From positions 1,871,445 to 1,935,444 of the forward strand of contig JALMQS010000089.1 in the NCBI GenBank assembly GCA_024734495.1: DNA of 64,000 nt, in the 5' to 3' direction. Source of the DNA: Forficula auricularia (lineage: Eukaryota; Arthropoda; Insecta; Dermaptera; Forficulidae). Position 1 is the first letter of the stretch. The number at the start of each line of letters is the position of its first letter. The notes beneath the pieces were generated by a model, which worked only from the letters and a program-made list of their open reading frames with translations, did not search any database and was not told the origin of the DNA. A program made the position numbers and the translations under genes. Below, in pieces: positions 1 to 11,885 of this stretch.

Positions 1-272
1 TACCTTTTAGTGTATTTTATTTGATTTTTAAGTTATTATTACTTTATCAATGTGAAGCATGGAAAGTATTGTAATCAGTCTGGCGGCAAGTGCGTCTTCA
101 AAAGGGTCCTCAGGAAAAAGCTACGGAACCCATAGTCTCAATTAAAGTCACAAATTGTAGTATTCAATTAGGTTAGCACGTGACGGTTTTGCCAAAAATT
201 ACATGGGGTCTCGTCGAGAGGCCAAAAAGTGCGATTTTTTCATTTAGTGCGTGCGGATAGCAATAACGTAAT

Positions 273-318
273 ACATGTATGTATGTATGTATGTATGTAT
301 GTATGTATGTATGTATGT
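273..318. repeat. GTAT microsatellite
   Basis: About eleven uninterrupted copies of a 4-base unit (GTAT/ATGT). The copy of the host element at 50.39 kb has only a short run at the same place, so the repeat length differs between copies. Confidence 0.95.
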
Positions 319-739
319 TATCGTTTGTTTTGCCCACGAATTTTTCCACACCGTTGCACCGATTGAAATGAAATTGAAAACCTACCATTAGTTTAACCAA
401 ATGAAGCGGTGATTAGTTTTTGGTACATATCGGCTCACAAACATTAGTACTTTATTTCAGTACTTTTTTAGTTTTTTCTAAATATTTTGAAAATGACATA
501 ACCAATTTTGATGAAATTTTTTATCCTAATTAAAGACCTTGGGACCACAAAAAAGGTTAATAAAGTTTTTAGTAAAATTATCTTTTAAAGTACTTTACTC
601 CAAGTAAGATAGTACTTTTTAAATTTAATATTTTAAATTCTTTAAAATTTATTCATTGGATCGTTTTAATATAGCTCATTTAACCTTGCTTACGTAAGAA
701 TGGATAGGCTTCTTTCTGTGAAATGCTAAAAATTTGGGA

Positions 740-1560
740 GGAAATTTTGCAAGTAACCATAGCAACTGCGTTGTTTTCTTATCCGTTACCTTTGCTGAAG
801 ACATAGAGGAATCGATTCAAATCAAAAATAACGATTGATTCTCATCTAGTACTTGAGGGAATAACCATTCTACCATATATTGGATTTTTGACGTTTCGGT
901 TTTATTGGTAACCATTGCTGGAGACGCATAAGAGGAATCGGGTTAAAATCAAAAATAGCGATTGATTCTCATCTAGTAATTGGGGATGGCATTCTATTGG
1001 ATTTTAGACGTTTCGGTTTTATTGGTAACCATTGCTGAAGACATAGAGGAATCGAGTTAAAATCAAAAATAACGATTGATTCTCATCTAATTTACTTGAA
1101 GATAACCACATTCTATATTTAATTTTTGACGTTTCAGTTTATATTGGTAACCATTGCTGAAGACGCAGTGGAATCGCTTAAAATCAAAAATAGCGATTGA
1201 TTCTCATCTAGTACTTGGGGAATAACCATTCTAAATTGGATTTTTGACGTTTCAGTTTTTATTGGTGGCATTGCTGAAGAGATGGAGGAATCGACTTAAA
1301 ATTAAAAATGTTTGATTGATTCTCTGTCTATTAGCTTTGAAGGAATAACAATTCTACATTAGATTTTGACGCTTCGATTAATATTGGTAACCATTTGCTG
1401 AAGACATGGAGGAATCGGCTTAAAATCAAAAATAACTATCGATTGTTATCTAATACTGAAGTCGCCTTATTGCATTCCATTTTTGATGTTTTGACTAATA
1501 ATGGTAACCTTTACTGAAAACGTGGAAAAATCGACTTAAAATCAAAAAGACTAAATTCTT
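740..1560 (+). repeat. Tandem array, ~119-bp unit, about 7 copies
   Basis: The marker phrase GGTAACCATTGCTGAAGAC or a close variant recurs near 908, 1024, 1146, 1264, 1386 and 1503, with a degenerate start near 752, giving a period of about 116-122 bp. Each unit also contains GATTGATTCTCATCTAGTAC and TTGACGTTTCGGTTTT. Units diverge toward the right end. The same array occurs at 10.56-11.55 kb. There is no coding capacity. Confidence 0.9.
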
Positions 1561-2010
1561 TTATGGCAAACAACTCAAGCTTGAGTAAGTCGGGTTGAAT
1601 GGATTCATCATGTGTTCAACAATGGATTTTAATAATCGAAAGGGTCAAAAATCTAATGTAGTTGTTCTTATAAATTATTAAAATGAATCAATTATTATTA
1701 TGATTTTAAGACGAATAGATATATTAACATATGAAAATCGTTCAATAATATTAAAATATTAAAATCGAAGGTAAATGGTTATTCCTCGACTTTTAAATAA
1801 GAATCGATCATTATTTTGAATTAAAGTCAACATGAACTGCAAATAGCAAGTGATATCTGATTAATAATAAAGGAATAAACATATTAATAGCAAGTGATTT
1901 GGATGACTGGTTTAGCAACGATCCGTTGCAGTTTATTTTAGCCCAATTTTGAGATAATTTTTGAAGTCGGTTTTATTTATTTTTAAAAAAATTATTATTA
2001 TAATTAGTTG

Positions 2011-4536
2011 ATTAGATAATTACATTTATATTTAAAACTGGACAATTTGAAACATATAATGATTTTACACATTATACATTCGACACCTTTCTAGTATCTA
2101 TTCTATTTCAGCGTAGGTATATACTTAATTTTATTTGATTTTTTACACAATAAAAAAATAATATTTTGGCACCAATTATTATTAGTGATTTTTCTTGGTA
2201 TTTTCAAAATATCAAAAATGGCAATAATTATTTTGATAAAACAGTAAGCGAAATTACGGTTAAAAAAACTAGTAAATATCTAAAAAATTAAATTTAAATA
2301 TTATAAAATAAAAAAAATGTCAAAAATTTGAAACTTTAAGTGCTCAATTTAACAAAAATCTATGGACCTTCAAATTTGATTTTATAATATTATTATTTTT
2401 TTTTTTTTAATTTTATTTTAAAGATTTTCAATACATAATTTTAGAAAAATGTTTATTCAAAACCCTCTCCTATCTGAATCTATTTCCATTTTTGTCAAAT
2501 TAAATATTTCGATAATAAATCTATATAATTTCTCAGATTCGGATTTTTCTATGATATCTCTAAAAAGTTTCAATTTCGGTGGGAAAATCTATTGAAATCC
2601 TTCTGGAAAAGTTTCTGATACCTTTTTTTTTGACTCACTCTCTCTCTCTCTCTCCTTTTACTTTAACTGATATAAATACAGAATGACTTCCTTTTCACTA
2701 AGGGTGATCTTTGCCTTAGATTTTTGGCCAACTTTTCAATTTGGTGGTAAGTTCTTGCCCGAGTTTCCATTAACGGGGTCTTGTCTTAAGTTGCCATTAG
2801 CTGCTGATTTTCCATACCACGTGTGTCTCTAGTTAAAGAACCCTTCCAACTTGGCAAAGTCTGACGTCTGAACAAGAACTAGAAGGCCTTTTCTCTTCGT
2901 CTAACTTAATTCTGCCACCAGGGCTGAAAGGCCACCCATTTAGATCCTCTTTGCGGTCAAAGGTCGGAACCATTCAAGACCAGACCCGAATAAACTTGGG
3001 AAAAATATTTTCCTCATTTTTAAGTCGAACATAACTAAACGGTGTATCTGAATGAAGTTTGTTATTCAAATTGATAAATGTAAACTTTTTGAAAACAATA
3101 AATGAAACGACGACGATTCCTTTTAATTAAACTTTAACAAATTCTTTGAGTAAAAACTATTCGTTCATGAACTATGAATACAAGTTAAGGACTTAAATTA
3201 ATTGCTTTGAATATACTAGTATAAAGAGACTTATCAATTTATTTAATGAAAAGAGAGGAGAGTTAGAAAATTTCATAATTTCATTTGTCCTCATGAAAAT
3301 TATCATTTCAATTTAATTTGTAGAGAGAATAAAATTATACATATAATACTACTACTTTGAGATATGCACACCACATCAATTTTACTTATATAAAATAAAA
3401 CAAATAAACCTATATATATGGTATATATTATAGTGAAGGGCTAATGGACTTTTTAGACAGTGAAAATAGAAAATGGATCATTTATCGAGAAGCAAAATAA
3501 ATTACTAATTACTGTACATTTTAAATAACAGCAAAAGATAAAAAATCATTATATGAAAAGTAGAGGCGAAACGAATAATTCCGGTCTCTCCAAACTTCCT
3601 CAGGCTGGAATACATCTATCTATTTTCAGTCTAATCTTCTCTCTAGCCTCTTAGAAAACCAGTGATCTTTTAAATGATTGATAGTATATATGTATTTATA
3701 TTTATTTATTGTTAGTCTAGTCTTCTTTCCTACACAGTGGTATTAGACTAAGTAGGCTGAAGCCTATGGCGGCAAATTTTCGACGGATACCTAATTTCGA
3801 CTTTGACTTTATAGATTAAATGATTTGGCAATTTTGTCAATAGAATCCGATAGATTGGAAGCAATTTCAATTGACACTGTCATTAAAGATTTTATAGAAA
3901 AAAAATGTAGACGGCAATATTTATTAGTACCTGCCTGGATGATGTATGAATAATTCTATTCAATTTAGTTAAAATGTGTTATTTTTATTTATTGCTATTA
4001 TTGCTAGCTTTGATTTAATTAGATTTCATTGATATACTCTCAAAAATATAAGTCCGATTTCTGTTTCATATGTTATTTATTGTCTTTTATATTTTTAATA
4101 AAGTTTAATTTTTTTTACTTTCTATTGGGCCGCTTATCTAAAACATCTTTTATTTTTGTAAAATAATTTTTACTTTTCTCAGAAAAAAATATTTAAGGTT
4201 TATCCTCTCTAGATATTTAAATAGTCATCGGAGCTAATTATCTATACATAATGAACTTTCTTTTAGTAAATTAAATTATCCACAAGTTTCTTCATTATAA
4301 TTTTTTTATATGAATATTTGGGACGAGCAATATTTATCCAAATTTTCCAAATAAATTTAACTATTACTGCCTAATCCTTTAAAGTAAACAAATTCATATA
4401 ACGACTTTTATTAAAGAAGATTTAATTTCCAACAGAAAAGTTAATATGAGAGAAATGTCTAAAATCAATAGTTTACTAGCTAAAATAACTAAATGGGACT
4501 TTTGGATGCTGAATAATGTGTTTCTGATCTCGATAC
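2011..4536. other. No gene seen; AT-rich with one more complex block
   Basis: No supported coding sequence. There is a CT microsatellite at about 2638-2655. Bases about 2680-3000 are visibly less AT-rich and less repetitive than their surroundings and are not repeated elsewhere in the window, which could reflect unique regulatory or ancient sequence. A short reading frame at 4446-4643 is compositionally plain AT-rich sequence and is not supported as a gene. Confidence 0.6.
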
Positions 4537-5650
4537 AACCTCTCGATACAACAGAACAAATTATTATAAATAGAGAAAAGAAATCGATCTTATTTTTTAT
4601 CGAATTAATCTATCTTGAGGTTCATAGTAACATTTTAATATAAGAAAATAGCATTTTTATTAAGAATTTTGTAGTTTAAAGAAATTATATGAAAAGATTC
4701 AATTTCTTTTTTTTTTTTTTTTTCTCTCCGAGACGAATAAACTAGAAATGGCAAAGAGAGTTTTTTTTCATTAGATATTTATTCAAATCTATTGAAATTC
4801 CATATCTGAGAGTTGTTTTTTTCATTTTATATTTTATATCATATAATTATTATTAGAAAATTTGCATTTTAAGGGTAGTTTATTTAAAGTCCAATTTGAA
4901 AAAACGCTAATAACTCCGTTGAAACAATTTTTAAAAATATGAAATTAATAAATATTATAAAACAATTAATTAATAATCATTTAGTTCAATTTTGAACGTA
5001 ATCGATTGAGTACTTTTGAGAAAATGGTCAAAAACCATCTGAACAGTCTAAAAAATGACGTTTTGAAGACTTTAAAAAAAGTTAAAAAAGTCATATGAAA
5101 CGAAACATTGACTTGTGACATGGAGGTGAATTTTAAAATGTTTCTAAAACGGCGCTTTGCTAGACGGTTTTCCCGGGGTTTTGACGATTTTTCTCAAAAG
5201 TACTTTATTGATTTAGTTCAAAATTGAGCTAAATGATTAATAATTAATTATTTTATAATATCTATTAATTTCATATTTTTAAAAATGGTTTCAACTGAGT
5301 TATTAGCGTTTTTCAAATTAGACTTAATCAACCTACCGTACAGATGAAAATTTTATCCAACATTCTTAATATAAAATATAAATGAAAATAACACACACAT
5401 ATGGAATTTCAATAGATTTGAATAAATATCTAATGAAAAAAAAGCTCTTTGCCAATTCTAGTTGATTCGCTCGGAGAGAAGAAAATTGAATCTTTTCCAT
5501 ATAATTTCTTTTAAACTACAAAATTCTTAATCAAAATGCTATTTTCTTATATAATAGACATACTGTGAACCTTCAGATAGATGAAATCATAAAATAAGAT
5601 CGTTTTTCTCATTTATAATTCTTCTGGTTTTATTTTATCAAGAGGCTGGA
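4537..5650. repeat. 1.1-kb palindrome (foldback element)
   Basis: The left half (about 4537-5030) and right half (about 5190-5650) are imperfect reverse complements across nearly their whole length. Matching pairs include AAGAATTTTGTAGTTTAAA at about 4661 with its complement near 5511, and GCTAATAACTCCGTTGAAAC near 4906 with its complement near 5288. The central ~150 bp is unpaired. There is no transposase. It is best read as a non-autonomous long-inverted-repeat DNA element; its superfamily and target duplication are not evident. Confidence 0.8.
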
Positions 5651-5749
5651 TGCAAAGTCACCAGCATCAGCGAATCCATTTTGTTGGGGTTTCTTTTTTG
5701 TTGCCGAAACTAATCAATCAATTAAGTTCAAAATTAAATATGTTGATAA

Positions 5750-6115
5750 TGATAGATATTTTATAATATCTATTAATTTCATATATTAAAAATACAGTAT
5801 TGTTTTTTCAATAAACACCTTTAAAATGCAATTATTTTTATAAAAACTACTCGATATAAAAGATAAAAGAAAATATTTCGTAGATATAGATTTCAATAGA
5901 TTTAATTGAATATGCTTGTTAAGGAAAAATTAAAGCTCTTTTGCCATTTCTAGTCGAATTGCTGCAGTGAAGAAAATGTATATTTTCATAACATTTCATT
6001 TAAACTACAAAATTCTTAATTGAAATGGTATTTTCTTATATCAGAATGATTACGTGTAGCTTCACATAGATTAAATCGATAAAAAAGATCCTTTTCTTTT
6101 TGTATTTATAGATCT
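5750..6115. repeat. Extra copy of the palindrome's right arm
   Basis: This block runs in the same order and orientation as the right arm at 5255-5620, diverged by point changes and small indels. Shared phrases include ATATCTATTAATTTCATAT and AAACTACAAAATTCTTAAT. It shows that the palindrome belongs to a multi-copy family rather than being a one-off inversion. Confidence 0.75.
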
Positions 6116-8070
6116 TTCGGTCTGTTATATGGTGAGGTTGAGACACAAGCCTCTCGGCATAGGAATAACCTCATTTCATCAAGCCCATTCAATATAACCT
6201 AATGAAATATTATTAAATATTATAATTAAATGTGACAATATTTAATATAATAATTTAAATATTCGATTATATGTAATATATATAAACATCCATAGGCTTG
6301 GCAGTCAACGGCCCAAGACTCAAGGACGACTATTTTTCATATTATTAGAATTTAATTGAAATTATTTATCATTTCATTATGTTATTATAAAAGCACGAGG
6401 TGTTGTGAATTTACTATTAATTGAAATTGATTAAATAAGATCGCTTTCTTTATTAGGTATCGAGAAGATTCTCTCAAGACAGTCGATTCTTAACAATAAA
6501 TATATCTATCGTTTTATCAGTGTAGAAGACCTTTTTACAGCCATATAGGGAAGTTTATGATAATTTGTTGTAATATTTTAAAAGAATGGAAGAATGAATG
6601 ATAGAATTCATTGGTTTTGTCCTATAGGAAAAATACAAAATTCATTTATATATTTATCAAAACTCCAATCATAGTTTCAAGTTCTTAATAAATAGTACAT
6701 ATTTTTAGACAAATAATATCAGTTTATCATTCGATTCATTGAATTTATATCGATTGATTTATTTGCATTGCAAACTTCAGCCCCCGCAGTACTTCGCTGA
6801 AATAATAGTTTCCAAGGATTTGCTCTTATCTTCATTCAAAATAGAACATGAATATTTAATTACATTTTTGCTTTTAATTGTAATTGATTTCATAGGGAGG
6901 GAAATCTAGAAAACGAAAGTCTTGACTGAACTAATTACATCACTGACAAAATAAATTAATTCTTTTTAAATGAAACTCTCTTATTCTGGGCACTCTTTTA
7001 TCTTTTTAAATTTAAATAAAATATAAGCAATTAATTCATATTTTGTCTCATGGCTAAAGCTTTCTTTGATAGTCAGACTGAGAAGTTGGAAAGCCATGGT
7101 GAAATTAGATAATTGAGCAATTCTGACCTCTCCCCGGGAAAGGCAGCTCATGGTCTTATCTTGGCCTAAATGGCTTTGAAATTTCAGATTTTTTTTTTGA
7201 AATCCCTTCCATGAGAACTGTCTTAAAGTGTTGAAATATTTTTATGTAGCTATGCCACCTCTGTATTTTGTTATAACGAGCAACGCTTCAAGTGAGATGA
7301 TCGTTATCCGAAATATGCAACAGCATACGCTTAGATTTATAATTTTTTATTTTTTATTAAGACGAGAATTATGGCCATTAGCAAAAGAGAGGAAGCATTT
7401 ATAATTCTCCCTATAAAATTGATCGTTTGAAAAACGTTTTAGCCTGTAACATTTATAAAACTTCCCGATAATTTTTTCAACTTCATTCATATTCCTTTAC
7501 TATACGATATTCTATATTAAAATTATACTAATAATTTATATATTTACTTAATTTAATAAAAGTGGGATTATCTTTTAAAAAAAAAAAATCAGTGAAGTAT
7601 AAAATGGACTCCTTACTAATATAGTTTGTTTCAGAGTTTTTTGTGTCCCCTTATTTAGAATACATAAAGTATTTGAATTTCATCAACGAATGTGGATTTT
7701 TTAGTCTAAGGCTAACCACACCCAGTCGATTTTCAGTCGACTAATAATTTGTGATGAATTATCAATATATAACCAACTATAATTAACTAACTAAGCTCGA
7801 TTTTTTTTATCAAAAGTGCTCATCGATCGATTTTGATTAAATAATCGAATTGATCTACAGTTGTGTTGTGTATGCACATACATTAAACTTAATTGGTTCA
7901 ATAATGCAGAAAGATATTTTTCTGAGTGTTGTTATTGTTATGACAAAAAGGCGTTTTCCAATTTTAATTTATTTAATCATTTTACAATCCACTAATAGTT
8001 TATTACAAATATACAACTTAAAAAAATTGTGAAAGTGGTGACGCTCAATGGAAATCTAATCTAATCTTAA
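6116..8070. other. No gene or recognised element seen
   Basis: AT-rich sequence with homopolymer runs. No repeated element from elsewhere in the window was noticed. The short frame at 7850-8032 has low-complexity composition and no recognisable motif. Confidence 0.5.
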
Positions 8071-8071
8071 G

Positions 8072-8150
8072 CCAGGAGTTCCCGAACTTTTCCGAGTCGC
8101 GGCACCTTTTTTTCAATTAAAAATTTTCATGGCGCCCTATTATATATTAT
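8072..8150 (+). mobile_element. Possible hAT left end
   Basis: Begins CAGGAGTTCCCGAACTTTTC followed by GAGTCGCGGCACC, the typical look of hAT (Charlie/Zaphod-type) termini. No matching right terminus was found, so this is either a truncated insertion or coincidence. Confidence 0.4.
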
Positions 8151-8461
8151 TTATTTCAATAGCATGAAGGGCCTCCTCTTTAACAGACAAAAAGTTTACA
8201 AATTAGGTCTATACAATTGGTGGTAATATTTACATTTTCTCTCTCCCTCTATATTTACAGTAGCGCATTGTTAAAATTTTAGTAAGTAAAAGTACCAAAT
8301 CGTAAAAGTAAGAGATAAAAATAAATATCTTCCAGAACTTAAGTGACTTGATTTAAATTTTTCGTTAAATTGAAGGGTTGGTTTGTCACAAATATAATAA
8401 AACAATAATTTTAATAACTATTTTGACGTGCATTTAAATTGATGAACTTCTTCACAGTTTC

Positions 8462-8599
8462 GGTCACCACTTTTTTTTTTTTTTTTTTTTAGTTGACCAT
8501 CCTCAGTAGTTCTAAAAATTGAAATGAAACACTCTATAAAAAGAAAAAATGTAAATAAGTGTTTCATTTCAATTTTTAGAACTACAACCAGTGGTGACC
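8462..8599. repeat. Small hairpin element
   Basis: Outer ends GGTCACCAC (8462-8470) and GTGGTGACC (8591-8599) are complementary. The inner arms at about 8506-8533 and 8558-8585 pair almost perfectly over about 28 bp. A run of about 21 T lies just inside the left end. No target duplication is evident. Confidence 0.7.
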
Positions 8600-10555
8600 A
8601 AGCTATTTGGTGTCGTTGATACATTTCCGAATGATGTAAAATTTTCGTTTCTATTTATTCTTATCAATTGACGAAAAATAAAAATAAATAATAAATACAT
8701 GACATCTAAAAACGTTTTTGTCTAGTTAGCTAATAAATAAATAAGATTTGAATTTTTAGTTAAATCACCTAAATTAATTATGGAAAAATATTTAGAAATA
8801 AAAATAAATATGTGTGGGAGTTAGTATTTTAATATTTAATATTTAGGTTTATTTTGGTTTGAGAAATGTTCATTCATTAATGTATGTTAATTCGGATTTC
8901 TAAACCCACGTTAGTGAAAAAACAAAAGGTAGTAGAAAGTTCATTCAGGTCCCATAATAATATCTAGTAGAATCTGTCTAGATACCTGTCCAGATAATTA
9001 AAAACGTAAAGTTATAATTTTTGTCGGTCCGGATTCCTCATTCTTTATCACTAGTCAAGAACGCAGAATCGTTCAGTTCGTTCTAGTGCCAAAATATTTG
9101 TATTTTATTTGATCACAGACGCAGATATATATAGAGAGAGATTTTCAATATTTTGGATTTAAGGTACCTGAAAAATTGGAAAAATTTAATTCGATTTTTT
9201 TTATGTTTTGATTAGGAAATTTTATTATCAAATTAAACACGCCCAGCAGGCTTTAGCTTGCAAGTCTACCGAGGAAATTTTATTAGAAAAAATAAATTAT
9301 TAATTTTATTAAAAACCAAATTTCGTATGAATTGATTTTCTAAAATGAACACCGCATAATAAATATCTGTTAATTATTATTTATTTGATTAAAAAATCTA
9401 TCTAATAAAAATAAATTCATTGTATATAATGATTTAATGAAAAAAATGAATTCGATAATTTGTTTCTTTCCTTAAAAGCAAATGAAAAGAATCTACCGAA
9501 ATTTCAAAAAAATAATTCCCTTATTTTATTGAAAATATTTTAAAAACAATTAAAGATAAAAATAAAATAAAATAATAAATTCTCTGAAATGCAATTGGAA
9601 TAGAATGTCTCACCCGGGCATAAAAAGAAAAGGGTGCGAAATATAAGCTTGGGCACTTTTATAATAATCCCGGATACATGTCGAGACAAGTCCATATCCA
9701 TTGGAGACATTGAAACAAGCTCAGACACGAAATAAAGAATTTTCTATTAATCAAGTATAGTAAGAGTTTTATCAATAGCGTCTACTTCTCCTTAACACAA
9801 GCTAACTATTTTAATACTAATAATAAAATTGCATGCAAAGTCTATTACATAGAGTTGAAATATGTTTAAAAAATTGCAAAATAAAAACACATGAAAAAGA
9901 ATTATACTCTCAATCTATCGTTACAGATTAAAACACGTATGAAATACTTTTTTAGTAATAAAAGTAAAATGTAAGCTTTCAAAGCGATTCAATGCAAATA
10001 ATTAAATTAGTCATTTATATACCATATAACTCAATTTTTGGAATTCAAGGTACCTGAAAGATTGAAGATTTGTTCTGTCTACGTGTATTTGTGTTCATGA
10101 TTGTTTTTTCATTGCAATTTAGAATTTGTCTTAATAAATTCAGAACTTTCCTTTGAAAAATGCTAAAAATCAGAAAAAATTATTTTACTTACCTCGATTA
10201 TAGATTTTTTAATGTTTCATTAATCGCATCCATACTTAAAATTCTTAAGTTGAAATCGTAGAAAGTTGGATAAGAATTAAATTATAAACAGAGTTTTATC
10301 CTTAAATGTGCCAAACATTTCGTCATTTTATTTTTGACTTGTTCAGTGGCTCACTAAATAACTCAATTGACTAATGTTGCCGAAACTATGAGATAAAACA
10401 TACCAATAAATTAAAAATTCGCTCCAGTTGAGTCAAAAGAAGAGAAGTATCTAATATTTAAATAAAATAATTTAAAATACAAATGAAAAATAATATAATT
10501 AAAAAATAAATAGTATGAAAGCCGTAAAAGTTTGAAATAAAAATAATTAAAAAAT
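8600..10555. other. No gene or recognised element seen
   Basis: AT-rich sequence. Two short similar phrases containing AAGGTACCTGAAA occur about 900 bp apart (near 9161 and 10049); their meaning is unknown. The reading frames here lack recognisable domains. Confidence 0.5.
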
Positions 10556-11670
10556 AAATTAAAAATAGCGATTGATTGTCATCTAGTACTTGAGGAATAA
10601 CCATTCTATATTGGATTTTTGACGTTTCGGTTTTTATTGGTAACCATTGCTGAAGACATAGAGGAATCGAGTTAAAAATCAAAAAGTAGCGATTGATTCT
10701 CATCTAGTACTTGAGGAATAATCCATTCTATATTGGATTTTAGACGGTTTTATTTTTATTGGTAACCATTGCTGAAGACATAGAGGAATCGACTTAAAAT
10801 CAAAAATAGCGATTGATTCTCATCTAGTACTTGAGGAATATTCCATTCTATATTGGATTTTAGACGTTTCGGTTTTTATTGGTAACCATTGCTGAAGACA
10901 TAGAGGAATCGAGTTAAAAATCAAAAAATAAGCAATTGATTCATCATTTAGTACTTGAGGAATAATCATTCTATATTGGATTTCGACGTTTCGGTTTTTA
11001 TTGGTAACCATTGCTGAAGACATAGAGGAATCGAGTTAAAATCAAAAATAGCGATCGATTATCATTTAATACTTGAGGAATAATCTTATTGTATTCGATT
11101 TTTGACGTTTCGATTTTACTGGTAACCATTGCTGAAGTACATGGATGAATCGACTTCAAAACAAATAAGATCAATCGGGTTTAGTAATTACCATTAATTG
11201 TCATTCCATTTTTGATGTTTTGACTATCAATGGTTATCCTCTATATTAAAAACGTGGATGAATCGACTTTAAATCAAAAAGAATTTAGTCTTTTCGATTT
11301 AAAGTCGATTCTATCCACGTTTTTAGTAGAGGTTGCCATTAATAGTCAAAACATCAAAAATGGAATGCAATAAGGTTATTCCTCTAGTATTAGATAAGAA
11401 TCGATCGTTATTTCTTCGATTTTAAGTCGATTCCTCCATGTCTTCAGCAATGGTTACCAATAATAATCGAAGCGTCAAAAATCTAATGTAGAATTATTAT
11501 TCCTCGACTGTTAAATGAGAATCGATCATTATTTTTGAATTACAGTCAACATGAACTGCAAATCGCAAGTGATATCTGATTTATAATAAAGGAATAAACA
11601 TATTGTATTAATATTTCAAATGAATTTGAATAAAGTTTAGCAACGATCCGTTGCAGTTCATTTTTAACTT
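10556..11670 (+). mobile_element. Helentron/HINE-like element, copy 2 (left-truncated)
   Basis: Contains about six direct ~120-bp units (10560-11280) of the same array as at 740-1560, then about two units in reverse orientation (11290-11545), and the same right end with the hairpin GCAACGATCCGTTGC (about 11641-11655). The left-end sequence seen in copies 1 and 3 is missing. The direct-to-inverted switch is itself a near-perfect palindrome centred near 11284. No protein is encoded. Confidence 0.6.
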
Positions 11671-11672
11671 TA

Positions 11673-11885
11673 TCTATTCAACTAATAATTCAAGATAAAG
11701 TGTTAAGATCTTAATTTTCCATAAGACACCGAGAAAATATTTACATTTATAAAAATTTGCTTGCTTATGTGTGATTGAAACTTCACCAAAGCATAGATAG
11801 AGAGTTAAACTATTATAAAAATTAAGTTATAGTTATAATCTAATATTTTTTATTTAACATTGGCTGCAAAAGGACTCCTTAAGAA
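11673..11885 (+). repeat. Dispersed repeat, also at 59.2-59.4 kb inverted
   Basis: This ~215-bp block matches the reverse complement of about 59187-59431 with few differences, for example CTTCACCAAAGCATAGATAG and TTTATTTAACATTGGC. The 59-kb copy carries a few extra bases. It has no coding capacity and no terminal motif, and it lies directly downstream of a HINE-like terminus here but next to a palindrome there. Confidence 0.8.

Larger units (their letters stand above)
43..1945 (+). mobile_element. Helentron/HINE-like element, copy 1
   Basis: Three parts are shared with copies elsewhere in the window. Bases about 43-600 match 50165-50695, including the phrase GGGTCCTCAGG and a long stretch around CTCGTCGAGAGGCC. 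A tandem array lies at about 740-1560. A right terminus with the short hairpin GCAACGATCCGTTGC ends near 1945. A GTAT microsatellite (about 273-318) sits near the left end. This layout of conserved ends, GTAT microsatellite, central tandem repeats and terminal stem-loop resembles non-autonomous Helentrons (HINE/DINE-1-like elements). No Rep/helicase coding sequence is visible, so the class assignment is an inference. It could instead be another MITE-like family. Confidence 0.5.
1..2010. repeat. Outer dispersed repeat interrupted by HINE-like element
   Basis: Bases 1-42 match the right arm of the palindrome at 42.4-42.9 kb (near 42792). The stretch around 1946-1990, which includes GAAGTCGGTTTTATTTATTT, resumes the same repeat, matching 42846-42880. 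The sequence between them is a separate element, so one repeat has inserted into another. The identity of the outer repeat is unknown; its hallmark is the phrase GAAGTCGGTTTTATT or its complement, also seen near 41921, 42486 and 42722. Confidence 0.6.

Noticed and set aside
740..1560. CRISPR-like array
   Set aside because: Units are ~119 bp and contiguous without unique spacers, in a eukaryotic transposon context; not a CRISPR.
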